From positions 161,560 through 225,559 of the forward strand of contig NZ_LQQA01000034.1 of NCBI RefSeq assembly GCF_002101965.1: a stretch of DNA of 64,000 nucleotides. Direction: 5' to 3'. The notes beneath the pieces were generated by a model, which saw only the letters and a list, made by a program, of their open reading frames with translations, had not been told where the DNA came from and did not search any database. The position numbers and the translations under genes are program-made. Shown here piece by piece: positions 8,712 to 15,819 of this stretch. Each line of letters begins with the position of its first letter. The first letter of the stretch is position 1. This DNA comes from Mycolicibacterium wolinskyi. GTDB taxonomy: Bacteria; Actinomycetota; Actinomycetes; Mycobacteriales; Mycobacteriaceae.

Positions 8712-9269
8712 ATGAAACCGACCAAGGGTGAACTGCGTCGCAAACTGGCCGTCGCGTTCGCGGCCACCGCGGCTGGAGGCGCCGCCGTCGCCGCGCTCTT
8801 GGGGCCATCGGCTACCGCCGCATCCGATCCGTGCGCGGCGAGTGAGGTGTCGAGGACGGTCGGCAAGGTGGCCACCAACACCGGTGACTACCTCGACTCG
8901 CATCCGCAGACCAACCAGGCGCTGACCACGATCCTGCAGCAGCAGGCCGGGCCGCAGACGCTCGCTTCCCTGAAGGCCTACTTCGATGCCAACCCGCAGG
9001 TGGCCAAGGACATGCAGCAACTGCAGCAGCCGTTGCAGAGCCTCGGCACGAAGTGCAAGCTGCCGGTCACGCTCCCGCAACTGCTCGGGTTGATGCAGGC
9101 CGCCCAGCAGCAGGGTGCCACGCTTCCCGGAGGTTTGCCAGGAGGGCTTCCGTCGGCACAGACCGTCGGGGTGCCGAGCGCTTCGGTGCCGGCCCAGTCG
9201 TCGCCCGCGTCGGCGGTGACCCAGGGCGCGGGCCCGCTCCCCGGACCCGCGAGCGTCATCGGTCGCTGA
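8712..9269 (+). CDS. Exported haem-carrier-like protein 1 (Rv0203 type)
   Basis: 185 residues. The signal peptide is at residues 1-37 (hydrophobic Ala/Gly core, cut near PSATA-ASDPC). The mature part is a small helical domain with the haemophore-like pattern D-P-C ... YLDSHPQTN ... K-C-K, including two cysteines that probably form a disulphide, followed by a Pro/Ser/Gly-rich tail from about 140. AAGGAG lies 7 bases before the ATG. Rv0203 of M. tuberculosis binds haem and passes it to MmpL3/MmpL11, and this gene sits next to mmpL11. The long low-complexity C-terminus is not in Rv0203. Haem binding here is inferred from family and neighbourhood. Confidence 0.85.
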   Translation: MKPTKGELRRKLAVAFAATAAGGAAVAALLGPSATAASDPCAASEVSRTVGKVATNTGDYLDSHPQTNQALTTILQQQAGPQTLASLKAYFDANPQVAKDMQQLQQPLQSLGTKCKLPVTLPQLLGLMQAAQQQGATLPGGLPGGLPSAQTVGVPSASVPAQSSPASAVTQGAGPLPGPASVIGR

Positions 9270-9370
9270 AAACGGACCCGTCGCGTCGTCGACAGCAGTC
9301 GTTCTGAACTGCGGGTTCCGACGTTCTCACGATTGGTTGAGCACAAGGCAAGAAACTCTCCACAGATTCT

Positions 9371-9387
9371 GCTTAGCTTTCCTAAGC
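9371..9387. promoter_or_regulatory. Inverted repeat upstream of second haem-carrier-like gene
   Basis: Perfect 6-bp arms GCTTAG and CTAAGC with a 5-base spacer, 52 bases before the ATG at 9439. A looser pair GTAAC / GTTAC follows at 9390-9407. It is reminiscent of an iron box but does not fit the 19-bp IdeR consensus well. Could be an operator; no test is possible from sequence. Confidence 0.35.
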
Positions 9388-9438
9388 CGGTAACCGTTTG
9401 GCGTTACGGCCATCCACATCCGATGAAGGAGCTTGACC

Positions 9439-9819
9439 ATGTTGCTCTCGGCCCGAAATGCCCGGCGTGTAGTAGCTGGCGCGGCCGGCGCCGGCGCAGT
9501 CGCCGGTGCGATGCTGTTCGGTGCTGTCCCGTCGGCCCTGGCCGAACCGGCGCCCAATCCCCCGAACTGCACGGCCGCCGATCTGGCCGGTGTGGCCGCC
9601 GGGGTGTCGGCGTCGACCTCGGCCTACCTGTTCACCCATCCCGATGTGAACAACTTCTTCACGAGCCTCGAGGGCCTGCCCCGCGAAGAGGTCCGTACCA
9701 AGGTCCACGACTACCTGGAGCAGAACCAGCAGGTGAAGGCCGAGCTGACCGGCATCCGTCAGCCGCTCGTCGACCTGAAGAACCGCTGCGGTACCGCTCC
9801 GGCGCCTGAAACCCCGTAG
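9439..9819 (+). CDS. Exported haem-carrier-like protein 2 (Rv0203 type)
   Basis: 126 residues. The signal peptide runs to about residue 35 (PSALA-EPAP). The mature domain repeats the pattern of the preceding gene (P-N-C ... YLFTHPDVNNFFTSL ... K-N-R-C) and is about the size of Rv0203. The ATG at 9439 has AAGGAG at 9426-9431; an in-frame TTG 6 bases upstream lies too near that site. Tandem duplication with divergence from the gene at 8712 is likely. Five bases after its stop comes the possible start of the response regulator, so the two may be co-transcribed. Confidence 0.86.
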   Translation: MLLSARNARRVVAGAAGAGAVAGAMLFGAVPSALAEPAPNPPNCTAADLAGVAAGVSASTSAYLFTHPDVNNFFTSLEGLPREEVRTKVHDYLEQNQQVKAELTGIRQPLVDLKNRCGTAPAPETP

Positions 9820-9824
9820 TCCGA

Positions 9825-10565
9825 GTGCGGGCGGAAACCATCCCCGCCGGCGGCGAAGGACCACACACGCCCGACGGCGTGAATCGAACGGTGCTGATGG
9901 TCGACGACGACCCGGACGTCAGGACCTCGGTTGCCCGCGGATTGCGGCATTCGGGTTTCGACGTTCGGGTCGCGGCGTCCGGCAAGGAAGCGTTGCGGCT
10001 GCTGTCGAACGAGTCGCATGACGCGCTCGTTCTGGACGTCCAGATGCCCGAACTGGACGGGGTTGCCGTGGTCACCGCGCTGCGTGCGCTGGGCAATGAC
10101 ATACCCATCTGCGTGCTGTCGGCCCGCGACACGGTCAACGACCGCATCGCCGGCCTGGAGGCGGGCGCCGACGACTATCTGACCAAACCGTTCGATCTCG
10201 GCGAGCTCGTGGCGCGACTGCACGCGCTGCTGCGCCGTGCCAGCCATTCCGACCGGCCCTCCGACACGATGACCGTCGGGCCGCTGACCATCGACACCGC
10301 CCGGCGTCTCGTGTTCGTCGGCGGTGAACGCGCAGACCTGACCAAGCGGGAGTTCGACCTGCTGGCGGTTCTCGCCGAGAACGCCGGGGTGGTGTTGTCC
10401 CGGCAGCGGCTGCTGGAACTCGTGTGGGGCTACGACTTCGACGTCGACACCAACGTGGCCGACGTGTTCATCTCCTACCTGCGGCGCAAGCTCGAACGTG
10501 AGGGCGTGCCCCGCGTCATCCACACCGTGCGCGGCATCGGGTACGTGCTGAGGGAAGAAACGTGA
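9825..10565 (+). CDS. OmpR-family response regulator (PrrA-like)
   Basis: 246 residues. The receiver domain is at about 22-140, with acidic pocket DDD (27-29), phospho-acceptor Asp71 (LDVQMPELDG) and Lys121 (TKPFD); the winged-helix DNA-binding domain is at about 150-244 (LTKREFDLLAVLAENAG, NVADVFISYLRRKL). Over most of its length it resembles mycobacterial PrrA, so a PrrA paralogue is likely. No good ribosome site is seen for the GTG at 9825; the in-frame GTG at 9879 would remove a nonconserved 18-residue leader and fits the family better. It pairs with the kinase 26 bases downstream. Confidence 0.93.
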   Translation: MRAETIPAGGEGPHTPDGVNRTVLMVDDDPDVRTSVARGLRHSGFDVRVAASGKEALRLLSNESHDALVLDVQMPELDGVAVVTALRALGNDIPICVLSARDTVNDRIAGLEAGADDYLTKPFDLGELVARLHALLRRASHSDRPSDTMTVGPLTIDTARRLVFVGGERADLTKREFDLLAVLAENAGVVLSRQRLLELVWGYDFDVDTNVADVFISYLRRKLEREGVPRVIHTVRGIGYVLREET

Positions 10566-10591
10566 CGATCGAGCCCGGGACGCGCGACTAG

Positions 10592-11932
10592 GTGCGGCTC
10601 TTTCGCTTCATCCGTTCTGCGTCGCTGCGTACCAGGGTGGCCGTCGCGTCCGCGGCAGCGGCTGCCGCGGTCGTCGCGGCGTTCACGATCCTGACCTCGC
10701 TCGTGCTCGTCAACAACGACGCGGCGCAACTCGACCGCAGGCTCGACTCGATCGTCGATGCCAGCATCAACCCTGAACACCTGCAGGATCCGCGCCGCGG
10801 CGTGCTCACCACGGGCCGGTCCAGGTCGACGGGGCAGGTGGTGTTCCAGCGCGGCTTCCAGTTGCCTGCACTGCCGCCGGGCACCGAGACCGTCCAGGTC
10901 AACGGCGTTGACTATCGCGTCCGCACCATCCAGGTCGACCAGCAGGGCGGCGTGCTGATGTCGATCGGCATTCGCGCCGACAGTATCCTGTTGAGCGCCA
11001 ACCGAATTCCGCTGTACGCCGCGGTCGGGTTGGTCACCGTGCTCGTCGCGGGTGGGCTCGGCTGGCTGCTCGCCGGCCCGGCGATACGGCCGCTGCGCAA
11101 GCTGACCGAGCACACCTCCAAGCTCGGCAGCGGCACCGAGACGATGCCCGAGGTGCGCGGCGTCCGTGAGGCCGAAGACCTCTCCGAGGCGATGGCCGGG
11201 ATGCTGACCCGGCTGGCGGCCGCACAGCGGGCAACGACGAATTCCCTTCAGGCAGCGCAGGATTTCGCCGCCAACGCCGCCCACGAGCTGCGCACCCCGC
11301 TGACCGCGATGCGGGCCGACCTCGACACCCTGCGGATCCACAACCTGCCCGAGGACGAGCGTGACGAGGTGGTCGCCGACCTGTCGCGCGCCCAGCGGCG
11401 CGTGGAGGCCATCATCACCGCGTTGGGGCAGCTGGCCTCCGGTCAGTTGGCGCAGGCCGAGGACCGCGAGCTCATCGACATCACCGACATGCTCGACCGG
11501 GTTGCGAGAGAGAACAGCCGACCGGGCGGCCCGGTGAGCATCGACGTTCAGGTCGCCGACGACGTCGGCCTCGTGCTGGGCTGGCCGGGCGGCCTGCGGA
11601 TCGCCGTCGACAACCTGGTGCGCAATGCCATCACGCACGGCGAGGCCACCCGCATCGTGCTGGCCGCCCACCGCAGCGGGCAGATGCTGACGATCGTCGT
11701 CGACGACAACGGCCGGGGTCTGCCGGTCGAGGAGCACGAAACCGTGCTCGGCCGGTTCCGCCGCGGCAGCACCGCCGTCAGCGGGGGATCAGGTCTGGGC
11801 CTCGCGCTCGTCGCGCAGCAGGCTCAGCTGCACGGCGGTGAGATCCAGTTGTCCGACGGGCCGCTCGGGGGTTTGCGCGCCACCCTGACGATCTCGATGT
11901 CGCCCGCGGCCGAACCCGGTCAGCCGGACTGA
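10592..11932 (+). CDS. Sensor histidine kinase (PrrB-like)
   Basis: 446 residues. Two transmembrane helices (about 15-40 and 140-162) flank an extracytoplasmic sensor loop of about 100 residues. HAMP linker follows (about 163-215), then the HisKA helix pair with His231 (AAHELRTPL) and the HATPase domain with N box (DNLVRNAITHG), G1 (DDNGRGL) and G2 (GGSGLGLAL). Starts with GTG. Partner of the preceding response regulator. The signal is unknown; the position behind two exported haem-carrier-like genes suggests, without proving, an envelope, haem or iron cue. The last 13 bases overlap the convergent gene. Confidence 0.94.
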   Translation: MRLFRFIRSASLRTRVAVASAAAAAAVVAAFTILTSLVLVNNDAAQLDRRLDSIVDASINPEHLQDPRRGVLTTGRSRSTGQVVFQRGFQLPALPPGTETVQVNGVDYRVRTIQVDQQGGVLMSIGIRADSILLSANRIPLYAAVGLVTVLVAGGLGWLLAGPAIRPLRKLTEHTSKLGSGTETMPEVRGVREAEDLSEAMAGMLTRLAAAQRATTNSLQAAQDFAANAAHELRTPLTAMRADLDTLRIHNLPEDERDEVVADLSRAQRRVEAIITALGQLASGQLAQAEDRELIDITDMLDRVARENSRPGGPVSIDVQVADDVGLVLGWPGGLRIAVDNLVRNAITHGEATRIVLAAHRSGQMLTIVVDDNGRGLPVEEHETVLGRFRRGSTAVSGGSGLGLALVAQQAQLHGGEIQLSDGPLGGLRATLTISMSPAAEPGQPD

Positions 11933-12288
11933 GCGCGACGGCGCACGCCCGTCAGCGCCGCGCGCCACCCGAGCAGCAGCACTCCGGTGACAAGCGAGGC
12001 GACGACGATGAAACTCGCCGCCACCCCGGCCGACGTGAGCTTGCGCAGCAGCATCCCGATCACCACCGTGCACACCCACACCGCAATTCCGGTGGGCGCC
12101 AACGAGGTCGGGCGCTGCCAACCACGGGACACCAGCCAGCCGACGCCCGTGCCCACCAGGAACGGCCACGCGGTCTCGGCGACGCCCGCCAAGGTGATGC
12201 CCTCGTCGTGGCTGCGCCGTCCGATGGTGCAGAACACCACCACGCAGACCACGTCGGTGAGGAGCGAAAGGGTGCTAGTTCGTCGCAT
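11920..12288 (-). CDS. DUF3054 membrane protein
   Basis: 122 residues with four hydrophobic helices and a short positively charged tail. The N-terminal pattern D-V-V-C-V-V-V-F-C-T-I-G-R-R-S-H is the hallmark of the DUF3054 family of small actinobacterial membrane proteins of unknown function. The start overlaps the end of the M23-like gene by 14 bases; the end overlaps the histidine kinase tail-to-tail by 13 bases. Confidence 0.85.
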   Translation of the reverse strand: MRRTSTLSLLTDVVCVVVFCTIGRRSHDEGITLAGVAETAWPFLVGTGVGWLVSRGWQRPTSLAPTGIAVWVCTVVIGMLLRKLTSAGVAASFIVVASLVTGVLLLGWRAALTGVRRRAQSG

Positions 12289-13483
12289 AGGTCATCACGT
12301 CCAGTACCAGTGGGCTGACTTCGGATTGGTCGCGGGCTGCGAAGCCTGGCTGCAGCGTAACGGGCCTGCCGTCGATCAACGGATCGAGTGCCCCCATACC
12401 GGCCAGCCGGGAGTCGAGCCGGAATGCTTTGAGGACGAACGGTAAGCCGTTGGACGCCAACGGGTCCGGGCCGTCCATCACGTGGAAGTGCAGGTGCGGC
12501 GCATCGGAGTTCCCGGAGTTGCCCAGCGCGGCGATGACCTGCCCGGTGCTGAGCTGATCGCCCGCCTTGACCTTGAGGCTGTGCGGTTGCAGGTGGGCAT
12601 AGAACGCGTAGTTGCCGTCGCCGATGTCCTGCACGATGTGGTTGCCGCCGTATTCGTTGAGCGCGAGCCCGCTGGGCGCCGTGCCCGGGGTCTGCTCCGG
12701 CAGGCCGTCGAGCACCGCGACCACCGGACCGTCGGCGACCGCGTGGATCTCGGCACCGAAGTACGGGTAGCTCTCGACCTTGGCCTTGTCGCCGGAGAAC
12801 AGCGTGCGGTCGGCGCCGAGCTGGACGTAGTCGATCGCGAATCGCTCGGCGGCCCAGACCTTTCCGTTGATCGGGTTGAGCGCCATCCGGTGCGGGGTCA
12901 TGTCGCAGCAGCTGTTGGCGTCCACCCAATCCTCGCCGGCCAGCGGTGGCGAGATCGACACCGGTTTGCGCGTCTGCACCGACACCGGCGCGACCGTCTC
13001 GGTCAGATCCGGCGGGATGAGCGGCGGCATGGGTTTTGCGACCTTGACGCCGACGGCGTGGGTGAGTTCGGTCGGAACCTGTGCGGGGTCGTCGGCGACC
13101 ACGTCGAGCCACACGTATGCGCTCTGACCCGGCCCGAGCACATTCGCACCGGCGGCCGGGCTTCCCACGAGGCGAGTCCAGTATTTGAGGCTGTCACCGG
13201 ACAGCGTGAGCAGCTTGCGATCGCCGGCCAGTGCACTCACCGACGTCAGGGTGACGTTGCTCGCCATCGTGTTGGTCAGCATCAACTCATAGGCCAGGTG
13301 CGTCCGGCCATCGGTGGCGGGCACCGGAACCGGGGCTGCCAGAACCGATCCGATCACCGGAGTCGCGACCGGAGGAGGCGTGGTGGTCGTCGTCGGCTCC
13401 GACTGCGACGTCTCCGCCGACGAACACGACGTCAGCGCGAGCGCGAGCAGCGCCGTACCGGACGCGAGGGTTCGGACCCGCAT
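12275..13483 (-). CDS. Lipoprotein with M23 (LytM-like) peptidase domain
   Basis: 402 residues. The signal peptide ends in the lipobox L-T-S-C (Cys20), predicting a lipid-anchored envelope protein, followed by a Thr/Pro-rich linker. A beta-rich domain occupies about 45-170, and the M23 domain about 200-365, with AIDYV, YAHLQP and the HLHFH motif. The first zinc ligand of M23 (His four residues before the Asp) is Arg here (R-F-A-I-D), so activity is doubtful. M23 enzymes cut peptide cross-links in peptidoglycan; degenerate ones act as regulators. Downstream of the flippase-like gene, 9 bases apart. Confidence 0.87.
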   Translation of the reverse strand: MRVRTLASGTALLALALTSCSSAETSQSEPTTTTTPPPVATPVIGSVLAAPVPVPATDGRTHLAYELMLTNTMASNVTLTSVSALAGDRKLLTLSGDSLKYWTRLVGSPAAGANVLGPGQSAYVWLDVVADDPAQVPTELTHAVGVKVAKPMPPLIPPDLTETVAPVSVQTRKPVSISPPLAGEDWVDANSCCDMTPHRMALNPINGKVWAAERFAIDYVQLGADRTLFSGDKAKVESYPYFGAEIHAVADGPVVAVLDGLPEQTPGTAPSGLALNEYGGNHIVQDIGDGNYAFYAHLQPHSLKVKAGDQLSTGQVIAALGNSGNSDAPHLHFHVMDGPDPLASNGLPFVLKAFRLDSRLAGMGALDPLIDGRPVTLQPGFAARDQSEVSPLVLDVMTYATN

Positions 13484-13492
13484 GGCTGTCTC

Positions 13493-14602
13493 CTAGCGTT
13501 CGGTTTCGTTTTCGGCTGCCGTGTCCAGATTTGGCTCCGCCTCGGGCTCGTCAGGCTCGTCGGGGTCGATGTCCTTCTCGGTCCGGAACATGAAGAAGAA
13601 CACCACCCAACCGATGGCGGAGATGAAGATCCAGCTGACCAGCCGATAGATGAGCATCGCGGAGATGGCCGAGGCCAACGTCATGCCCGACGACACCAGA
13701 CCGGGTACCAGCACGGCCTCGACCACGAGCAGACCGCCCGGCATCAACGGGATCGTGCCCACCGCGCGGGCGGCCGCGTAGGCCACGGTGACGCCGGCCA
13801 GCGACGGATGCCCGCCCGTCGCATAGCAGGCGAACGCCAGGCAGGCGACGTCGGCGATCCAGTTGAACATCGACCAGCTGAACGCCAAGCCCAGATCGCG
13901 CCGGCCGAGGCTGACCGATTCCAGTTGCTGCAGGATCTCTCGCCATTTCGCCAGCCCGGTATCTGTTGGCTTGCCGCGCAACGAGTTCGCCCACGACAGC
14001 ACTTTCGCGCCGATGCCGTCGATCAGTTCGGGTTTGGTCGCCACAGCTTGACCGAGCAGCACGATGGCCAGCAGACCGCCCAGCGAAAAGATAAGCGACA
14101 GTGGGTTTTTGCTGGCTCCCAGCAGGAACGCCCCGCCGAGCCCCAGTAGCGCCAGCCCCACGATCTGCAGTACGCCCGACATCACGAGCTGCCACGAGGC
14201 GATCAGGGGAGTGGCGCCCCAGATGCGCTGCTGGCGGTAGGTGAAGGTCGCCGACAGCACCGGGCCGCCCGGCATGGTGGTCGACAGCGCGTTGGCCGCG
14301 TAGTACGCGGCCTCCGAGCGCCACTGCTTGACCTTCACGCCGGCCGAGCGCAGCAGCGTCCGCTGGATCTGCGCGAAGCTGTGGATCGAGGCAAGGGCGG
14401 CGACCACCGCGGCCAGCACCCACCACCAGTTCGCCGAGATCAGGCTCTTCCACGCCTTCGCCAACTGGTCCCACACGAGCGTGATCTCGACCGCCAGCAC
14501 GGTGACCGCGATCGCGATGATCACCCAGCGGACCCACCAGTACTTGCCGCGCGTGGAGCCGGCCCGGTCGCGGGCAGTGTCCGCCGGCGCGTCGTGTGAC
14601 AC
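13493..14602 (-). CDS. Lysylphosphatidylglycerol synthase TM-region/flippase-like membrane protein (Rv0204c-like)
   Basis: 369 residues with about eight transmembrane helices and an acidic, disordered C-terminal tail (DPDEPDEPEAEP). Belongs to the UPF0104 / LPG synthase transmembrane family, which includes flippase domains, but has no synthase domain. Conserved family pieces are NALSTTMPGGP and IPLMPGGLLVVEA. The GTG at 14602 is the likely start. The position between the M23 lipoprotein and the AI-2E protein equals Rv0204c. Substrate unknown. Confidence 0.86.
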   Translation of the reverse strand: MSHDAPADTARDRAGSTRGKYWWVRWVIIAIAVTVLAVEITLVWDQLAKAWKSLISANWWWVLAAVVAALASIHSFAQIQRTLLRSAGVKVKQWRSEAAYYAANALSTTMPGGPVLSATFTYRQQRIWGATPLIASWQLVMSGVLQIVGLALLGLGGAFLLGASKNPLSLIFSLGGLLAIVLLGQAVATKPELIDGIGAKVLSWANSLRGKPTDTGLAKWREILQQLESVSLGRRDLGLAFSWSMFNWIADVACLAFACYATGGHPSLAGVTVAYAAARAVGTIPLMPGGLLVVEAVLVPGLVSSGMTLASAISAMLIYRLVSWIFISAIGWVVFFFMFRTEKDIDPDEPDEPEAEPNLDTAAENETER

Positions 14603-14673
14603 GCCCTAAGGGTAGCCGTGCAGGTCGTGCCGACATCGCCGCTCGGCGGGCGCGCCGCGGCTACGCTACCGAC

Positions 14674-15813
14674 ATGCTTTCGGATTCCGTTGCCGATGAG
14701 TCGGTGACGCCCCTCGTTCGCAAGACTGCAGCCTGGTCATGGCGCCTGTTGGTCATCCTTGGCGCCGTCGTGGCGTTGCTGTGGTTGGTCAAACGGCTCG
14801 AGCTGCTCGTGGTGCCGGTGGCGCTGGCCACCATGGTCACCGCGTTGCTCCTGCCTGCCGTCGACTTCATGGACCGCCGCGGTGCGCCGCGCGGATCCGC
14901 GGTGGCGCTCGTGCTGCTGGCCGGCATCGCGATCGTCGGCGGCATCCTGACGTTCGTCGTGTCGCAGTTCATCGAGGGTGCGCCCGATCTCGTGGAGCAG
15001 ATGACGCGCAGCATCGACGGCGTCCGCAACTGGCTGATCGAGGGCCCGCTGCACCTGAGCAGGGAGCAGATCGACCAGGCGGGCAACACCGCGATCGAGG
15101 CGCTGCAGCGCAACCAGGAGCAGCTGACCACGGGTGCGCTGTCCACCGCGGGCACGCTCACCGAACTCGTGACCGGTGCGCTGCTGATGTTGTTCACGCT
15201 GATCTTCCTGCTGCAGGGCGGGCGCAACATCTTCGCGTTCGTGACGAAGATCTTCCCCGACCACGTTCGCGAACGCGTGCGCGACGCCGGGCGTGCCGGC
15301 TTTCACTCACTCGTCGGCTATGTGCGGGCGACGTTCCTCGTCGCGCTCGTCGACGCGGTCGGGATCGGCACGGGCCTTGCGATCATGGGCATCCCGCTGG
15401 CGCTGCCGCTCGCCTCGCTGGTGTTCCTCGGCGCGTTCGTGCCGCTGGTCGGCGCGGTGGTCGCCGGGTTCTTCGCGGTGGTGGTCGCGCTGCTGTCCAA
15501 GGGTTTCGTCTACGCGCTGATCACCCTGGGGCTGATCATCGCGGTCCAGCAGCTGGAAGGACACGTGTTGCAGCCGCTCGTGATGGGCCGCGCCGTGTCG
15601 ATCCACCCCTTGGCCGTGGTGCTCGCGATCGCCGGTGGCGGCGTGCTCGCCGGAATCGTCGGCGCGCTGCTCGCCGTCCCGGCCGTCGCGTTCCTCAACA
15701 GCTCGGCACGCGTGCTGCTGGCCCGAGATCCCGCCGCCGAAGAGGCCAGACAGGAAACCGAAGGCGAAACCATCCTGGAAGCGCCCTCGGACGACCTGTC
15801 CGAACGCGAGTAG
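14674..15813 (+). CDS. AI-2E family transporter-like membrane protein (Rv0205-like)
   Basis: 379 residues, six to eight membrane helices in the AI-2E/UPF0118 pattern, with the conserved C-terminal block LEGHVLQPLVMGRAVSIHP and a charged tail. The ATG at 14674 was chosen because it directly precedes the cytosolic N-terminus and first helix; the frame upstream is shadow of the divergent gene. Ends 6 bases from the convergent mmpL3. Homologues transport small solutes or ions; the substrate here is unknown. Matches Rv0205 by order. Confidence 0.9.
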   Translation: MLSDSVADESVTPLVRKTAAWSWRLLVILGAVVALLWLVKRLELLVVPVALATMVTALLLPAVDFMDRRGAPRGSAVALVLLAGIAIVGGILTFVVSQFIEGAPDLVEQMTRSIDGVRNWLIEGPLHLSREQIDQAGNTAIEALQRNQEQLTTGALSTAGTLTELVTGALLMLFTLIFLLQGGRNIFAFVTKIFPDHVRERVRDAGRAGFHSLVGYVRATFLVALVDAVGIGTGLAIMGIPLALPLASLVFLGAFVPLVGAVVAGFFAVVVALLSKGFVYALITLGLIIAVQQLEGHVLQPLVMGRAVSIHPLAVVLAIAGGGVLAGIVGALLAVPAVAFLNSSARVLLARDPAAEEARQETEGETILEAPSDDLSERE

Positions 15814-15819
15814 CCGCGG

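Noticed and set aside
9371..9387. IdeR iron box before the second haem-carrier-like gene
   Set aside because: The arms GCTTAG/CTAAGC and 5-base spacer do not fit the 19-bp IdeR consensus; kept only as an unnamed inverted repeat.
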